A DNA stretch of 64,000 nt from Mesorhizobium sp. M2A.F.Ca.ET.046.03.2.1 (GCF_003952425.1 NZ_CP034449.1:5630001-5694000), one strand, 5' to 3'; shown: positions 27,569 through 37,922, counted from the first letter of the stretch. A program made the numbers and translations. The notes: generated by a model not told the origin, from the sequence alone.

Positions 27569-28224
27569 ACGGGCCGCAGGATCTCGGCGGACAGATGGGC
27601 TTCGGGCCGGTCGCACCCGAGAAGGACGAGCCTTATTTTCACGCGGCATGGGAAAGACGGGCGTTGGGCGTGACGCTCACCGCCGGCTCCATGGGTGCCT
27701 GGAACATCGATGAAAGCCGGCATGCCCGGGAATCGCTGCATCCCGCCGACTACTATTCGTCGAGCTACTACCAGATCTGGATCAAGGCGCTGGAAACGCT
27801 GCTGAAGCGCCATGGCTTCGTCACCGAGCGCGACCTTGCCGCCGGCAAGGCGCTCGATCCGGCCGCGACGCCGAAAAGGGCGCTCAAGGCAGCGGACGTC
27901 CCGGCCGTGCTCGCCAAGGGCGGGCCGTGCGACCGGCCCGTCGCCATGCCGGCATGGTTCCAAGCAGGCGATCGTGTGCGGACGAAGAATTTCAACCCGA
28001 CCGGACATACGCGCCTGCCGCGCTACGCGCGCGACAAGGCCGGGAGGATCGAGGCCGTTCGCGGCGGCTTCGTCTTTCCGGACAGCAATGCGCATGGCAA
28101 GGGCGAGAACCCGCAATGGGTCTATACCGTGGTGTTCGACGGGGCCGAAATCTGGGGCGAGGGCGCCGATCCGACGCTCAGCATCTCGATCGATGCCTGG
28201 GAGAGCTATCTTGAGCCGGCATGA
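27565..28224 (+). CDS. nthB: nitrile hydratase beta subunit
   Basis: 219 residues from ATG 27565, overlapping the nthA stop. Typical beta-subunit features: [16 protein letters not shown] at the N-terminus, the helical [20 protein letters not shown] segment, and a C-terminal SH3-like barrel ([29 protein letters not shown]). It forms the alpha-beta heterodimer, in which conserved arginines contact the oxidised cysteines. The open frame continues upstream through nthA but is not coding there. Confidence 0.93.
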   Translation: MNGPQDLGGQMGFGPVAPEKDEPYFHAAWERRALGVTLTAGSMGAWNIDESRHARESLHPADYYSSSYYQIWIKALETLLKRHGFVTERDLAAGKALDPAATPKRALKAADVPAVLAKGGPCDRPVAMPAWFQAGDRVRTKNFNPTGHTRLPRYARDKAGRIEAVRGGFVFPDSNAHGKGENPQWVYTVVFDGAEIWGEGADPTLSISIDAWESYLEPA

Positions 28225-28561
28225 AGGCGCCTTGCCGGCGGGCTTCGACGAGCCGGTCTTCGCCGAGCCGTGGCAGGCCGAAGCCTTCGCCCTGACCGTT
28301 GCGCTGCACGGCAAAGGCCTGTTTTCGTGGAGCGAATGGGCGGAGGCGCTGTCCGCCGAAGTGAAGAAGCCTGGCGCGGCGAGCGACGGCCACGACTATT
28401 ACGAGCACTGGCTGGCGGCGCTGGAGAAGCTTCTGGCGGTCAAGGGCGTTGCCGGCAAGAATGATGTCGATGCGCTTGCCGCCGCCTGGGAACGCGCCGC
28501 GCACGCAACGCCACACGGCAAGCCGATCCTGCTGGAGAATGATCCGGGCGCTAGCCCGTAG
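28211..28561 (+). CDS. nitrile hydratase accessory/activator protein
   Basis: 116 residues from TTG 28211, overlapping the nthB end by 14 bp. The sequence ([56 protein letters not shown]) matches the small activator family related to the beta-subunit N-terminus (P14K/NhlE type). In cobalt enzymes this protein delivers cobalt-loaded alpha subunit. The rare TTG start is chosen because conserved sequence begins right after it. It completes an nthA-nthB-activator operon. Confidence 0.85.
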   Translation: MSRHEGALPAGFDEPVFAEPWQAEAFALTVALHGKGLFSWSEWAEALSAEVKKPGAASDGHDYYEHWLAALEKLLAVKGVAGKNDVDALAAAWERAAHATPHGKPILLENDPGASP

Positions 28562-28695
28562 ATCGTCTTTGTTCTCTTTACGTTCCTATTTCTGGCTGAT
28601 AGCCTGGGCTATCGAAGGTGGCCGCTTTGTCGCCGACAACGGTCGGTATTGCGGCCAATCTTGTCTTTCGCTTGCGAATCCGGTCTGTCGCACTG

Positions 28696-29823
28696 ATGGA
28701 ATTTTCTCCCCAACAGGACGAGGCTCTGAAGGCGGTCGGGCGCTGGCTCAAAGAGGGCCGGCCGCAGGTCTTTCGGCTGTTCGGCTATGCCGGCACCGGC
28801 AAGACGACGCTGGCGCGCTATTTTGCCGAGCATGTCGACGGCCAGGTGCAGTTCGCCGCCTTCACCGGCAAGGCGGCGCAGGTGCTGCGCTCCAAGGGGG
28901 CGACCAACGCCCGCACCATCCATTCGCTGATCTATAGACCGAAGGGTGAGGAATCGGTCGAGGACGAGGTGACCGGCAAGACCTCGATGTCGCCGACCTT
29001 CTCGCTCAACCGGCAAAGCCCGATTTCGCGCGCCAAGCTCGTCGTCATCGACGAATGCTCGATGGTCGACGAGCAGCTCGGCCGCGACCTGCAGAGCTTC
29101 GGCACGCCGATCCTGGTGCTTGGCGATCCGGCGCAGCTGCCGCCGATCTCGGGCGGCGGCTTCTTCACTGAGCATGAACCGGATGTGCTCTTGACCGAAA
29201 TCCACCGCCAGGCGCGCGACAACCCGATCATCCGGCTGGCGCTCGACGTGCGCGAGGGCCGGGAATTCATGCATGGCGACTACGGCACGGCGCAGGTGAT
29301 CGGCAGGGAAGCGGTCAACCAGGACCTCGTGCTCAAGGCGGACCAGGTGCTGGTCGGCACCAACCGCACGCGCCGTCGCTACAATCAAAGGCTGCGCGAG
29401 CTGAAGGGGTTCAACGCCGATTTCCCGCAAGCCGGCGACAAGCTGGTCTGCCTGCGCAACGATCCGGCCAAGGGGCTGCTCAACGGCTCGCTGTGGAAGG
29501 TGATGACCTCCTCGCGCGAGACGGTGAAGCCCGGCATCAACCTTCTGGTTTCGCCGGAGGAGGACGATCCCGACCGCGGCGTCGCCAAGATCAAGCTGCT
29601 CAAGGCGGCGTTCGAGGATCCCGACGCGGAAATCCCGTGGCAGCAGAAGAAGCGTTTCGACGATTTCGACTATGGCTATGCGCTGACCGTGCACAAGGCG
29701 CAGGGCTCGCAGTGGAACGACGTCGTGCTGTTCGACGAGAGCTGGGCCTTCAAGGAGACCCGCCAGCGCTGGCTCTATACGGCGATCACCCGCGCCGCCG
29801 AGCGGTTGACAATCGTTCGCTGA
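28696..29823 (+). CDS. RecD-like ATP-dependent DNA helicase
   Basis: 375-residue superfamily 1B helicase. Motif I GYAGTGKTTLARYF, motif Ia AFTGKAAQVLRSKG, motif II VVIDECSMVDEQL, motif III LVLGDPAQLPPI, motif IV/V TNRTRRRYNQRLRE and motif VI YALTVHKAQGSQWNDV (UvrD_C_2 domain). It is shorter than RecD2 and has no N-terminal extension. ATG 28696 was chosen because the helicase domain (FSPQQDEAL) begins at once. Likely a DNA repair helicase; the partner is not evident. Confidence 0.85.
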   Translation: MEFSPQQDEALKAVGRWLKEGRPQVFRLFGYAGTGKTTLARYFAEHVDGQVQFAAFTGKAAQVLRSKGATNARTIHSLIYRPKGEESVEDEVTGKTSMSPTFSLNRQSPISRAKLVVIDECSMVDEQLGRDLQSFGTPILVLGDPAQLPPISGGGFFTEHEPDVLLTEIHRQARDNPIIRLALDVREGREFMHGDYGTAQVIGREAVNQDLVLKADQVLVGTNRTRRRYNQRLRELKGFNADFPQAGDKLVCLRNDPAKGLLNGSLWKVMTSSRETVKPGINLLVSPEEDDPDRGVAKIKLLKAAFEDPDAEIPWQQKKRFDDFDYGYALTVHKAQGSQWNDVVLFDESWAFKETRQRWLYTAITRAAERLTIVR

Positions 29824-29835
29824 GGTTTTTGGCCA

Positions 29836-30231
29836 TCAGGTCGGCCTTGCGCCAAGCCACTGCCAGGCGGCTTCCTCATCGTCGACATCGAAGCGCCTGA
29901 CTTCGAAAGGCAGCGTTTTGGGGAACACGCCGGCGACGAGGGAGGCCCAACTCGGCTCGCCTATGACGGCGCAGCGCACGACATGTTCCATCGCGTCGGC
30001 CACGCCCTGTCGAAGCGTGTCCTGCTTGATATTGGCCCAGTCGACGCTTTCCTCGTCGGTCAGCCTGATCAGCACGTCGATCCTCGGATGCAGCGCGTAG
30101 GCGGCTTCCAGCAGGCCGAACAGGTTTTCCGCATCGGCCGGCGAGACATCGCCGACGACGTCGATGGCGAAAAGCGCGTCGCGGTTGGTCTCGATGCGGC
30201 GAATAGCCGGCACGGCTTCAAGGAAATTCAC
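29836..30231 (-). CDS. SpoIIAA-like (STAS superfamily) protein
   Basis: 131 residues resembling the SpoIIAA-like family seen in many proteobacteria: alternating strands and helices (LFAIDVVGDVSPADAENLFGLLEAAYALHPRIDVLIRL, then VVRCAVIGEPSWASLVAGVF). These proteins share a STAS-like fold and are thought to bind lipids or partners; the role is unknown. Convergent with the helicase gene, 12 bp between stops. Confidence 0.7.
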   Translation of the reverse strand: MNFLEAVPAIRRIETNRDALFAIDVVGDVSPADAENLFGLLEAAYALHPRIDVLIRLTDEESVDWANIKQDTLRQGVADAMEHVVRCAVIGEPSWASLVAGVFPKTLPFEVRRFDVDDEEAAWQWLGARPT

Positions 30232-30339
30232 TGCAAATCCTCACTTTAGCCTCCAACTGTCCCCTGGAACACGCGAAACCCCCTATCTGTTCCCGTCAAA
30301 GGCGCTATAGATGCCCGCCGATCCACTGGACCCCAGCTC

Positions 30340-31080
30340 ATGCCCGCCAAGCTTTCGGTCAATCTCAACGCCGTCGCCATGCTGCGCAACCGCCGCGACC
30401 TGCCGTGGCCGAGCGTCATCGGACTTGGCCGCATTGCCCTTGCCGCCGGCGCGCATGGGTTGACGGTGCATCCCAGGCCCGACGAGCGGCACACAAGGCA
30501 TTCCGACCTGCCGGAGATCAGGGCGCTGATCGACGACGAATTCCCAACGGCGGAGTTCAACATCGAGGGCTATCCGACGGAGGATTTCCTGGCACTGGTC
30601 GAAAAGAACCAGCCCGAGCAGGTGACGCTGGTGCCGGACGACCCGGCGCAGGCAACCTCCGACCATGGCTGGAACTTCGTCGCCCAAGCGGCGTTCCTCA
30701 CTCCGATCGTCAAGCGGTTGAAGAAAAGCGGATTCAGGGTGTCGCTGTTTTCCGACGCGGACCCTGCGGGCGTGAATGCGGCACGCGATACCGGCGCCGA
30801 TCGCATCGAGCTCTATACCGGTCCCTATGGAGGTTTCCATTCCGATTCGGCAAAAGCGGCGAAAGAACTGGAAAGGCTGGGAAAAACCGCCGACGCCGCA
30901 TTCAAGGCCGGGCTCGGCGTCAATGCCGGACACGATCTGACCGTGGAGAACTTACCGCCATTGGCCAAACGCATCCCGGCATTGGCCGAAGTATCGATCG
31001 GACATGGGTTGACAGCCGATGCGCTGGAGTATGGCATGGACGGCACGGTCGGGCGGTTCTTGAAGGCCTGCGGATGGTAG
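30340..31080 (+). CDS. pdxJ: pyridoxine 5'-phosphate synthase
   Basis: Condenses 1-deoxyxylulose 5-phosphate with 3-amino-2-oxopropyl phosphate in the vitamin B6 pathway. 246 residues, TIM barrel. Motifs: [16 protein letters not shown], the active-site [46 protein letters not shown] and [12 protein letters not shown]. Complete. Most bacteria have one copy. Confidence 0.95.
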   Translation: MPAKLSVNLNAVAMLRNRRDLPWPSVIGLGRIALAAGAHGLTVHPRPDERHTRHSDLPEIRALIDDEFPTAEFNIEGYPTEDFLALVEKNQPEQVTLVPDDPAQATSDHGWNFVAQAAFLTPIVKRLKKSGFRVSLFSDADPAGVNAARDTGADRIELYTGPYGGFHSDSAKAAKELERLGKTADAAFKAGLGVNAGHDLTVENLPPLAKRIPALAEVSIGHGLTADALEYGMDGTVGRFLKACGW

Positions 31081-31166
31081 GGGACTTTGGGTAGTTTCGG
31101 CAGTCTTGGTGTGTCGCGCGCGTCGCGGTGGCCTCGGAGCGTGACGAATTCGGTAAAGTGGGGTTC

Positions 31167-33080
31167 ATGGTGCTAGCCAACGCCAGCGAAACGGAATCCC
31201 TCGAACGCTCGGGCCATGCCGAAACCGAGCGGCAGCACAGCACTAAGGTGCTCATGCTTGGCGCGCTGGGCGTCGTCTATGGCGACATCGGCACGAGCCC
31301 GATCTACGCCTTTCGCGAGGCGCTGCACGCGTCTTCGAGTTCGGTTGCCCGCAATGACGTACTCGGCGTGCTGTCGCTGATCGTCTGGGCGCTGACGATC
31401 ATCGTCACGGTCAAGTATGTCGCCTTCGTGCTCAGGGCCGACAACAAGGGCGAGGGCGGCACGCTGTCACTGATGGCGTTGGCGCGCAGCGCCTATCCCC
31501 CGGGCTCCAGGCTCATCCTGGTGATCGGCATTTGCGGCGCGGCGCTGTTCTTCGGCGATTCAATCATCACCCCGGCGATCTCGGTACTGTCGGCGGTCGA
31601 AGGCCTGGAAGTCGTCACGCCTGCGCTCGATGCCTTCGTGGTTCCGATCACGCTGGTCATTCTGGCGGTGCTTTTCGCCGTGCAGCGCTTCGGCACGGGC
31701 AAGGTGGCGGCGGTGTTCGGGCCCGTGACGGCGACATGGTTCGTGGCGATCGGCGCGGCCGGCGTCTACCACATCGTCGATGACCCGTCGGTTTTCTTGG
31801 CGATCAATCCATATTATGCGATCTACTACCTGGCCACGACGCCGACCGGAGCCTTCGTTACCGTCGGCGCGGTCTTCCTGGCGGTGACCGGCGCGGAGGC
31901 TCTCTATGTCGACCTCGGCCATTTCGGCCGCAAGCCGATCGTGATGGCCTGGTTCGCGATCGTGTTTCCCTGCCTGCTGCTCAACTATTTCGGCCAGGGC
32001 GCCTTCGTGCTCTCGCATGGCGGCAAGCCGACCAACCCGTTCTTCCAGATGCTGCCCGAATGGGCGCTAATGCCGATGGTGGGCCTAGCGACAGCGGCCA
32101 CGGTCATCGCCAGCCAGGCCGTCATTTCCGGCGCCTTCTCGCTGACTAGGCAGGCGGTGCAGCTCAACCTTCTGCCGCGCATCGAAGTGCAGCACACGTC
32201 CGAGATGCAGAGCGGCCAGATCTATATGCCGAGGGTCAACCTTCTGGTCGCGCTTGGCGTGATGCTTCTGGTCGTCGGCTTCGGCAGCTCGAGCGCGCTT
32301 GCGTCGGCCTACGGCATTTCGGTGACCGGCGAGATGCTGATGACGACTATCCTTTTGTTCGTGGTGATGCGCTGGCTGTGGAAATGGCAGGTTGCGACCG
32401 CACTGGCCCTGGTGGTGCTCTTCGGCGTCATCGATCTCGGTTTCTTCTCGGCCAATGTCGTCAAAATCGTCGAGGGCGGCTGGGTCTCGATCACTGTCGC
32501 CTGTCTGATGGGGCTGATTATGTGGACCTGGATCCGCGGTACCCGCTACCTGTTCGACAAGACGCGCCGCAACGAGATCCCACTCGACTTCCTGGCGTCG
32601 AATCTCCTGAAGAAGAAGCCGCAGCTCGTCTCGGGCACGGCCGTGTTCCTGACCAGCGATCCCTTAAGCGCGCCGACCGCGCTGATGCACAGCCTGAAAC
32701 ACTACAAGGTGCTGCACGAGAAGAACGTCATCCTGTCGGTGGTGACGGCGCCGCAGCCGGTGGTGCCGGACAGCGAGCGCGTGAAGATGGAGACGGTCAA
32801 CGAGCTGTTCATGCGCGTGACGCTGACCTTCGGCTACATGGAGCAGCCCAACATTCCGCGCGCCTTGGCCATCTGCCGCAAGCAGGGCTGGAAGTTCGAC
32901 ATTATGACGACGTCGTTCTTCCTGTCGCGGCGCTCGCTGAAGGCCTCACCCAATTCCGGCATGCCGGTCTGGCAGGACCGGCTGTTCATCAGCCTGGCGC
33001 GCTCGGCGGCGGATGCCACTGAGTATTTCCAGATCCCGACCGGGCGAGTGGTCGAGATCGGCACGCAAGTGGCCATCTGA
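31167..33080 (+). CDS. kup: low-affinity potassium transporter Kup, copy 1
   Basis: Proton-coupled K+ importer of the KUP/HAK/KT family. 637 residues from ATG 31167; a GTG at 31128 in frame is the alternative. The ATG is preferred because the second copy starts with the same VLAN/ALAN sequence. The signature [23 protein letters not shown] opens about 12 membrane helices, followed by a cytosolic C-terminal domain (from [14 protein letters not shown]). It is followed by a second kup. The last ~175 residues are nearly identical to copy 2 while the membrane part is clearly diverged. Confidence 0.93.
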   Translation: MVLANASETESLERSGHAETERQHSTKVLMLGALGVVYGDIGTSPIYAFREALHASSSSVARNDVLGVLSLIVWALTIIVTVKYVAFVLRADNKGEGGTLSLMALARSAYPPGSRLILVIGICGAALFFGDSIITPAISVLSAVEGLEVVTPALDAFVVPITLVILAVLFAVQRFGTGKVAAVFGPVTATWFVAIGAAGVYHIVDDPSVFLAINPYYAIYYLATTPTGAFVTVGAVFLAVTGAEALYVDLGHFGRKPIVMAWFAIVFPCLLLNYFGQGAFVLSHGGKPTNPFFQMLPEWALMPMVGLATAATVIASQAVISGAFSLTRQAVQLNLLPRIEVQHTSEMQSGQIYMPRVNLLVALGVMLLVVGFGSSSALASAYGISVTGEMLMTTILLFVVMRWLWKWQVATALALVVLFGVIDLGFFSANVVKIVEGGWVSITVACLMGLIMWTWIRGTRYLFDKTRRNEIPLDFLASNLLKKKPQLVSGTAVFLTSDPLSAPTALMHSLKHYKVLHEKNVILSVVTAPQPVVPDSERVKMETVNELFMRVTLTFGYMEQPNIPRALAICRKQGWKFDIMTTSFFLSRRSLKASPNSGMPVWQDRLFISLARSAADATEYFQIPTGRVVEIGTQVAI

Positions 33081-33229
33081 ACGAGAGCGGCTTGCGCCGG
33101 ATGAACAAACGCGGGCCGGTCCGTAGACCAAAAGCCGTGCGCCGGCGGCATGGGAGCCCTCACGCAAGGGCACTTGATATTGCACTGCAGCAAGCGTAGA
33201 GCACCGCGCGTTTTATCGGAGTGTCGTCC

Positions 33230-35149
33230 ATGGCCCTCGCCAATGGTGGTGCAGACGCAGAACCCGCCGACCAGTCGAGTCACGCTGAGATTGAGCAGCA
33301 TAGCACCAAGGTGCTGATGCTGGGCGCGCTCGGCGTGGTCTATGGCGATATCGGCACGAGCCCGATCTATGCGTTCCGCGAGGCGCTGCACGCCTCTTCC
33401 GGCGGTGATGTCGCGAACCGCGCCGACATCCTGGGCGTGCTGTCGCTGATCATCTGGTCGCTGACCATAACGGTGACGGTGAAATACATCATGTTCGTGC
33501 TGCGCGCCGACAACCGCGGCGAGGGCGGCGTGCTGTCGCTGATGGCGCTGGCGCGCAGCAGTTTCGCTACACGTTCCGCGATTATCCTGGCCATAGGCAT
33601 CGTCGGCGCCTCGCTGTTCTTCGGCGATGCGGTCATCACGCCAGCCATCTCGGTGCTATCGGCGGTCGAAGGCATGAATGTCGTGACGCCGGCCTTCCAG
33701 CCTTACGTCGTTCCGTTGACGCTGGTCATTCTCGCCGTGGTCTTTGCCGTGCAGAGGTTCGGTACTGGGGGCGTCGGTCTGGTATTCGGTCCGGTGACTG
33801 CAATCTGGTTTCTGGCCATCGGCCTGTCCGGTCTCAACCACATCATCGACGATCCGGAAATCCTGTGGGCCATCAGCCCGCATTACATCGTGGCTTTCCT
33901 GATCAATTCACCCGATGTGTCTTTTGTCACTATCGGCGCCGTGTTCCTGGCCGTCACCGGAGCCGAGGCGCTCTACGCCGATCTTGGTCACTTCGGCCGC
34001 AAGCCGATCGTGCTGGCATGGCTGGCGATTGTGTTTCCCTGCCTGCTTTTGAACTATGCCGGGCAGGGCGCCTATGTGCTCGCCAAGGGCGGCACGGTCG
34101 GCCATCCGTTCTTCGAGATGAACGAGGGCTGGGCGCTCATCCCGATGGTGGTGCTGGCGACGGCGGCAACTGTTATTGCCAGCCAGGCTGTGATCTCCGG
34201 CGCCTATTCTCTGACCAGGCAGGCGGTGCAGCTCAACATGCTGCCTCGGCTCGAAATCCTGCACACTTCGGAAAAGCAATCCGGGCAGGTTTACATGCCG
34301 CGCGTCAACATGCTGCTGGCGTTGGTGGTGATGCTGTTGGTGGTCGGTTTCGGGGAGTCCAGCAAGCTGGCTTCGGCCTACGGCATCTCGGTGACCGGGA
34401 ACATGTTGGTGACGACGACGCTGCTCTTCGTCGTCATGACTCGGATCTGGAAATGGAACATCTGGCCGGCAGTTGCGCTGACGGCATTGTTCGCGCTTAT
34501 TGACGTTGGCTTCTTTGCCTCCAACATCGTCAAGGTGTTCGAGGGCGGCTGGGCCTCGCTCGCTGTTGCCTTCGCCATCATCCTCGGCATGTGGACCTGG
34601 GTGCGGGGCAGCCGCTACCTATTCGACAAGACGCGCCGCAACGAGATCCCGCTCGATTTCCTGGCGGCGAACCTGCTGAAGAAGAAGCCACAGCTGGTCT
34701 CAGGCACCGCCGTGTTCCTGACCAGCGATCCGCTCAGCGCGCCGACGGCGCTGATGCACAGCCTGAAACACTACAAGGTGCTGCACGAGAAAAACGTCAT
34801 CCTGTCGGTGGTGACCGCGCCGCAACCGATCGTGCCCGACAGCGAGCGGGTCAAGCTGGAGACGGTCAACGAACTGTTCATGCGCGTGACGCTGACCTTC
34901 GGCTATATGGAGCAGCCCAACATTCCGCGCGCGCTGGCCATCTGCCGCAAGCAGGGCTGGAAGTTCGACATCATGACGACGTCCTTCTTCCTGTCGCGGC
35001 GCTCGCTGAAGGCTTCACCCAATTCCGGCATGCCGATCTGGCAGGACCGGCTGTTCATCGGCCTGGCCAAGACGGCGGCGGACGCGACGGAGTATTTCCA
35101 GATCCCGACCGGACGCGTCGTGGAGATTGGCACGCAGGTCGCCATCTGA
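33230..35149 (+). CDS. kup: low-affinity potassium transporter Kup, copy 2
   Basis: 639 residues from ATG 33230 with GGAG 9 bp upstream; a GTG at 33221 is possible. Same layout as copy 1, with the signature [23 protein letters not shown] and about 12 helices. By eye the C-terminal domain differs from copy 1 at only 7 of 175 residues, whereas the membrane domain differs at many positions (for example [17 protein letters not shown] against [17 protein letters not shown]). Tandem kup genes are common in rhizobia. Distinct membrane parts suggest different affinity or pH range. Confidence 0.93.
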   Translation: MALANGGADAEPADQSSHAEIEQHSTKVLMLGALGVVYGDIGTSPIYAFREALHASSGGDVANRADILGVLSLIIWSLTITVTVKYIMFVLRADNRGEGGVLSLMALARSSFATRSAIILAIGIVGASLFFGDAVITPAISVLSAVEGMNVVTPAFQPYVVPLTLVILAVVFAVQRFGTGGVGLVFGPVTAIWFLAIGLSGLNHIIDDPEILWAISPHYIVAFLINSPDVSFVTIGAVFLAVTGAEALYADLGHFGRKPIVLAWLAIVFPCLLLNYAGQGAYVLAKGGTVGHPFFEMNEGWALIPMVVLATAATVIASQAVISGAYSLTRQAVQLNMLPRLEILHTSEKQSGQVYMPRVNMLLALVVMLLVVGFGESSKLASAYGISVTGNMLVTTTLLFVVMTRIWKWNIWPAVALTALFALIDVGFFASNIVKVFEGGWASLAVAFAIILGMWTWVRGSRYLFDKTRRNEIPLDFLAANLLKKKPQLVSGTAVFLTSDPLSAPTALMHSLKHYKVLHEKNVILSVVTAPQPIVPDSERVKLETVNELFMRVTLTFGYMEQPNIPRALAICRKQGWKFDIMTTSFFLSRRSLKASPNSGMPIWQDRLFIGLAKTAADATEYFQIPTGRVVEIGTQVAI

Positions 35150-35194
35150 CAGACTGCGCCGCATCGGTCGGAACAGTGCCGAAGGGAGGCGGGC

Positions 35195-36235
35195 ATGAGC
35201 GGCGAGTTGGTGCTTGTGACCGGCGGATCCGGCTTTCTCGGCGCTCATTGCATCGTAGCGCTTCTGAACGCTGGCTACCGCGTGCGCACCACGGTGCGCT
35301 CGGCCAGGCGCGAAACCCATGTTCTTGCGATGCTGGAGGTCGGCGGCGCCGAGCCGGGCGACGCGCTTTCCTTCGCCCATTCCGATCTCATGAGCGACAA
35401 AGGCTGGTCTGAGGCGGTCGCCGGATGCCGGTACGTCCTTCATGTCGCTTCGCCTTTTCCGCCCGGCGTGCCGAAGCATGAGGACGACCTGATCGTCCCG
35501 GCCAGGGAAGGGGCGTTGCGCGTGCTGTGGGCCGCACGCGATGCCGGGGTCGAACGGGTGGTGCTCACCTCGTCCTTTGCCGCTGTCGGTTATGGCCAGT
35601 CATCGGTCGTCGGACGTCCGTTCACGGAGGAGAACTGGACCAACCTTTCGGAAAAGGTCGGCGCCTATGTGAAGTCGAAGACGCTCGCCGAGCGGGCGGC
35701 GTGGGATTTTATTGCCACCCAATGCGGCGCACTGGGACTGGCGGTGGTCAATCCGGTCGGCATCTTCGGGCCGGTCCTGGGGCCGGATCATTCGACGTCG
35801 ACCGATTTCATCAGGCGCCTGATGGATGGCGAGATGCCCGGACTGCCCCGCATGGTCTTCGGCGTGGTCGATGCGCGCGACGTCGCCGACCTGCATCTGC
35901 GCGCCATGACCAATCCTGCGGCCAAAGGCGAGCGGTTCCTGGCCATCAGCGGCGATTTCATGACGATGCTGGAGATCGCGCGGACGCTGAAAGCGCGGCT
36001 CGGCAATGCGGCGTCGCGGGTTACCACAAGAGAGCTGCCGGACTGGCTTGTCCGGATCGCCGGGCTGTTCGACGGGCAGGCGGCTCAGATCGTGACGGAA
36101 TTGGGCAAAGCCAGGAACGCGACGAGCGCCAAGGCCATGCGCTTGCTTGGCTGGACGCCGCGATCACGCGAAGACGCGCTTGTCGCGACCGCTGAGAGCC
36201 TTGTCCGGCTTGGATTGCTCAAGAAGTCGAAGTGA
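35195..36235 (+). CDS. NAD-dependent epimerase/dehydratase family oxidoreductase
   Basis: 346-residue extended short-chain dehydrogenase of the dihydroflavonol reductase-like group. Nucleotide site VTGGSGFLGAHCIVALL, catalytic Y-x3-K in AYVKSKTLAERAAWDF, and SSFAAVGYG supplying the Ser. Relatives reduce aldehydes or ketones with NADPH. It starts 45 bp after kup copy 2 and could be co-transcribed. The substrate cannot be told. Confidence 0.83.
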   Translation: MSGELVLVTGGSGFLGAHCIVALLNAGYRVRTTVRSARRETHVLAMLEVGGAEPGDALSFAHSDLMSDKGWSEAVAGCRYVLHVASPFPPGVPKHEDDLIVPAREGALRVLWAARDAGVERVVLTSSFAAVGYGQSSVVGRPFTEENWTNLSEKVGAYVKSKTLAERAAWDFIATQCGALGLAVVNPVGIFGPVLGPDHSTSTDFIRRLMDGEMPGLPRMVFGVVDARDVADLHLRAMTNPAAKGERFLAISGDFMTMLEIARTLKARLGNAASRVTTRELPDWLVRIAGLFDGQAAQIVTELGKARNATSAKAMRLLGWTPRSREDALVATAESLVRLGLLKKSK

Positions 36236-36270
36236 AGCGCGCCTGAGGGCCTTCTCAGGCGCGCCTGGCT

Positions 36271-37164
36271 TCAGCCGAGCAGGGTAGCCTTGTTCGCTTC
36301 TAGGAACTGCTTCAGCGTCCGGGGCGTGCGGCCCGAGAGTTTTTCGACGGCATCGGTCACCTCCGCAATGCGTCCGGCGCGGGTGTTGGCGTCGAAGGAG
36401 ACGATGATGCGGGCGAAATCCTCTGGAACGCCGGCTGCTTTCACCCCTTCGGTAAGCGCCTCGTCCGGCAGTTGGATGACTTCCAGCGGCTTGCCGGTCA
36501 CCTCGCTTACCAGAGCGGCGATCTCGCCCACCGTATAGGCCTGAGGGCCGGTCAGCGTGTAGATGTGGCTTTCCTTGGAGCCGGATGCGAGGCCGGCGGC
36601 AATGGCGGCCGCCATATCGTCGCGCGCGCCATGCGCGATGCGCCCTTCGGCGGCCGATGTGTACCACTTGCCCGACGAAATGGCGTGCGGCAGCGACATG
36701 AACAGGTTCTCCTGATACCAGCCGTTGCGGAAGATGGTGTAGGAGATGCCGCTCGCCTTGATCGCCTGCTCGGTGCCGTAGTGATCGCCGGCAAAGAGCA
36801 CGGGCGAGCCCGGCTCGGGATTGGGCATCGAGGTGTAGAGCAGATGCGAAACGCCTGCCGCCTTGGCCGCGGCCACGGCCGTCTCATGCTGCTTCAGGCG
36901 GCGGCCAGTCTTCAGATCGAGGTCGCCAGTCGAGATGATCAGCACCCGGTCGGCGCCAGCGAACGCCTTCTCCAGCGAGGCGCTGTCGTTGAAGTCGGCG
37001 GCCCTGACGGCGATGCCGCGCGCTGCAAGGTCGGCGAGGTTCTCGGGGTTGCGGGTGGCGGCGATGATGCTCGAGGGCGCAATTTTCTGCGCCTCCAGCA
37101 AGTGATTGATGACGGCTCGGCCGAGCTGGCCGGAAGCGCCGGTGACGAGAAGGGTTTCGGTCAT
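36271..37164 (-). CDS. NmrA-like NAD(P)H quinone oxidoreductase (QorB type)
   Basis: 297 residues from ATG 37164 (the open frame continues upstream without coding character). Atypical SDR: VTGASGQLGRAVINHLLE nucleotide site, SSIIAATRNPENLADLAARG, GVSHLLYTSMPNPE and ISYTIFRNGWYQENL. Closest by eye to QorB (YtfG), which reduces quinones. In Escherichia coli ytfG is divergent from an HxlR regulator, ytfH; the same arrangement occurs here with a strong dyad between the genes. Confidence 0.83.
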   Translation of the reverse strand: MTETLLVTGASGQLGRAVINHLLEAQKIAPSSIIAATRNPENLADLAARGIAVRAADFNDSASLEKAFAGADRVLIISTGDLDLKTGRRLKQHETAVAAAKAAGVSHLLYTSMPNPEPGSPVLFAGDHYGTEQAIKASGISYTIFRNGWYQENLFMSLPHAISSGKWYTSAAEGRIAHGARDDMAAAIAAGLASGSKESHIYTLTGPQAYTVGEIAALVSEVTGKPLEVIQLPDEALTEGVKAAGVPEDFARIIVSFDANTRAGRIAEVTDAVEKLSGRTPRTLKQFLEANKATLLG

Positions 37165-37201
37165 GGGGAGGGTCCTGAAAAATTGCGTCGAAGGCGGATC
37201 A

Positions 37202-37230
37202 AGTGGTAGTCTCAAAAAGAGACCAGCACT
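37202..37230. promoter_or_regulatory. candidate HxlR-family operator
   Basis: 29-bp dyad AGTG-N3-GTCTC-AAAAA-GAGAC-N3-CACT, perfect in the named parts, 37 bp upstream of the oxidoreductase start and between it and the divergent hxlR-like gene. Spacing fits a dimeric winged-helix repressor. Confidence 0.7.
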
Positions 37231-37310
37231 AAAATAGGAATTGACCTCGGGCCGTAAAGAAGGCAGTTTTTCGGGAGGTAGGCACGGCGAGGGAACCACC
37301 ATTGCCGGCC

Positions 37311-37412
37311 TAAAGCGCGTCGCGATCTTTCAGATTTGCTCCACGCGCTCTAGGTTTTGATCTTACGCATGTTCTTAACCCGAAACCCGGTTCCCGCTTT
37401 CGGGAGACATGC
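37311..37412. repeat. Rhizobiales-type double palindromic repeat
   Basis: Two dyads in series: AGCGCGT/ACGCGCT (37314-37320 with 37343-37349), then GCATGT..CCGAAA / TTTCGGG..ACATGC (37367-37412). I recall near-identical blocks from many Mesorhizobium intergenic regions. It ends over an ATG at 37409, which argues against that ATG as the hxlR-like start. Confidence 0.75.
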
Positions 37413-37438
37413 TTCAGTTTCGATCGGCGGATATCGCA

Positions 37439-37849
37439 ATGGACAGCAAGATCTTCAATCTGAAAGCCAAGCTCGAGGTCTATAAGGCGATGACCAACGG
37501 CGGCAATTTCGCCGACTGTCCGGTCCGCGACGTGATCCAGGGCATCAGCGGCAAATGGAGCTCGCTGCTGGTCATGGCGCTGGCAGAGAGGCCCTACCGC
37601 TTCGGTGAGCTGCGCCGGCTGGTTCCCGACATTTCGCAACGCATGCTGACGCAAACGCTCTACGACCTGCAGCGCGACGGCTATGTGCACCGTGAAGTTT
37701 TCCCGACCAAGCCGCCGAGCGTCGAATACAGCCTGACCGATCTCGGGCGCTCGATGTTTGCGCCCCTGCAGATGCTGGTCCAGTGGGCCGAGCTCAACCA
37801 TGACGCCGTGCGCGAGGCACGTGCCGCTTTCGACGCGGCTGAAGCCTGA
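37439..37849 (+). CDS. HxlR-family transcriptional regulator
   Basis: 136 residues from ATG 37439. An in-frame ATG 10 codons upstream lies inside an intergenic repeat, so it was not chosen. Winged helix typical of Hxl[23 protein letters not shown], the [23 protein letters not shown] recognition region, and the wing [21 protein letters not shown]. These regulators often sense quinones or electrophiles through a Cys near the N-terminus; one is present (FADCPV). Probable repressor of the divergent quinone oxidoreductase gene. Confidence 0.88.
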   Translation: MDSKIFNLKAKLEVYKAMTNGGNFADCPVRDVIQGISGKWSSLLVMALAERPYRFGELRRLVPDISQRMLTQTLYDLQRDGYVHREVFPTKPPSVEYSLTDLGRSMFAPLQMLVQWAELNHDAVREARAAFDAAEA

Positions 37850-37922
37850 CAGGCGTCAAAGCGCCAGCTTGATTTGACTGATGTGTTGGGAGATTGTCCG
37901 GCCGGCTTGGCTTGGGCGGGCA

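Noticed and set aside
37409..37438. Upstream ATG as start of the HxlR-like gene
   Set aside because: That ATG is the end of a known-looking intergenic palindromic repeat; the family N-terminus fits ATG 37439.
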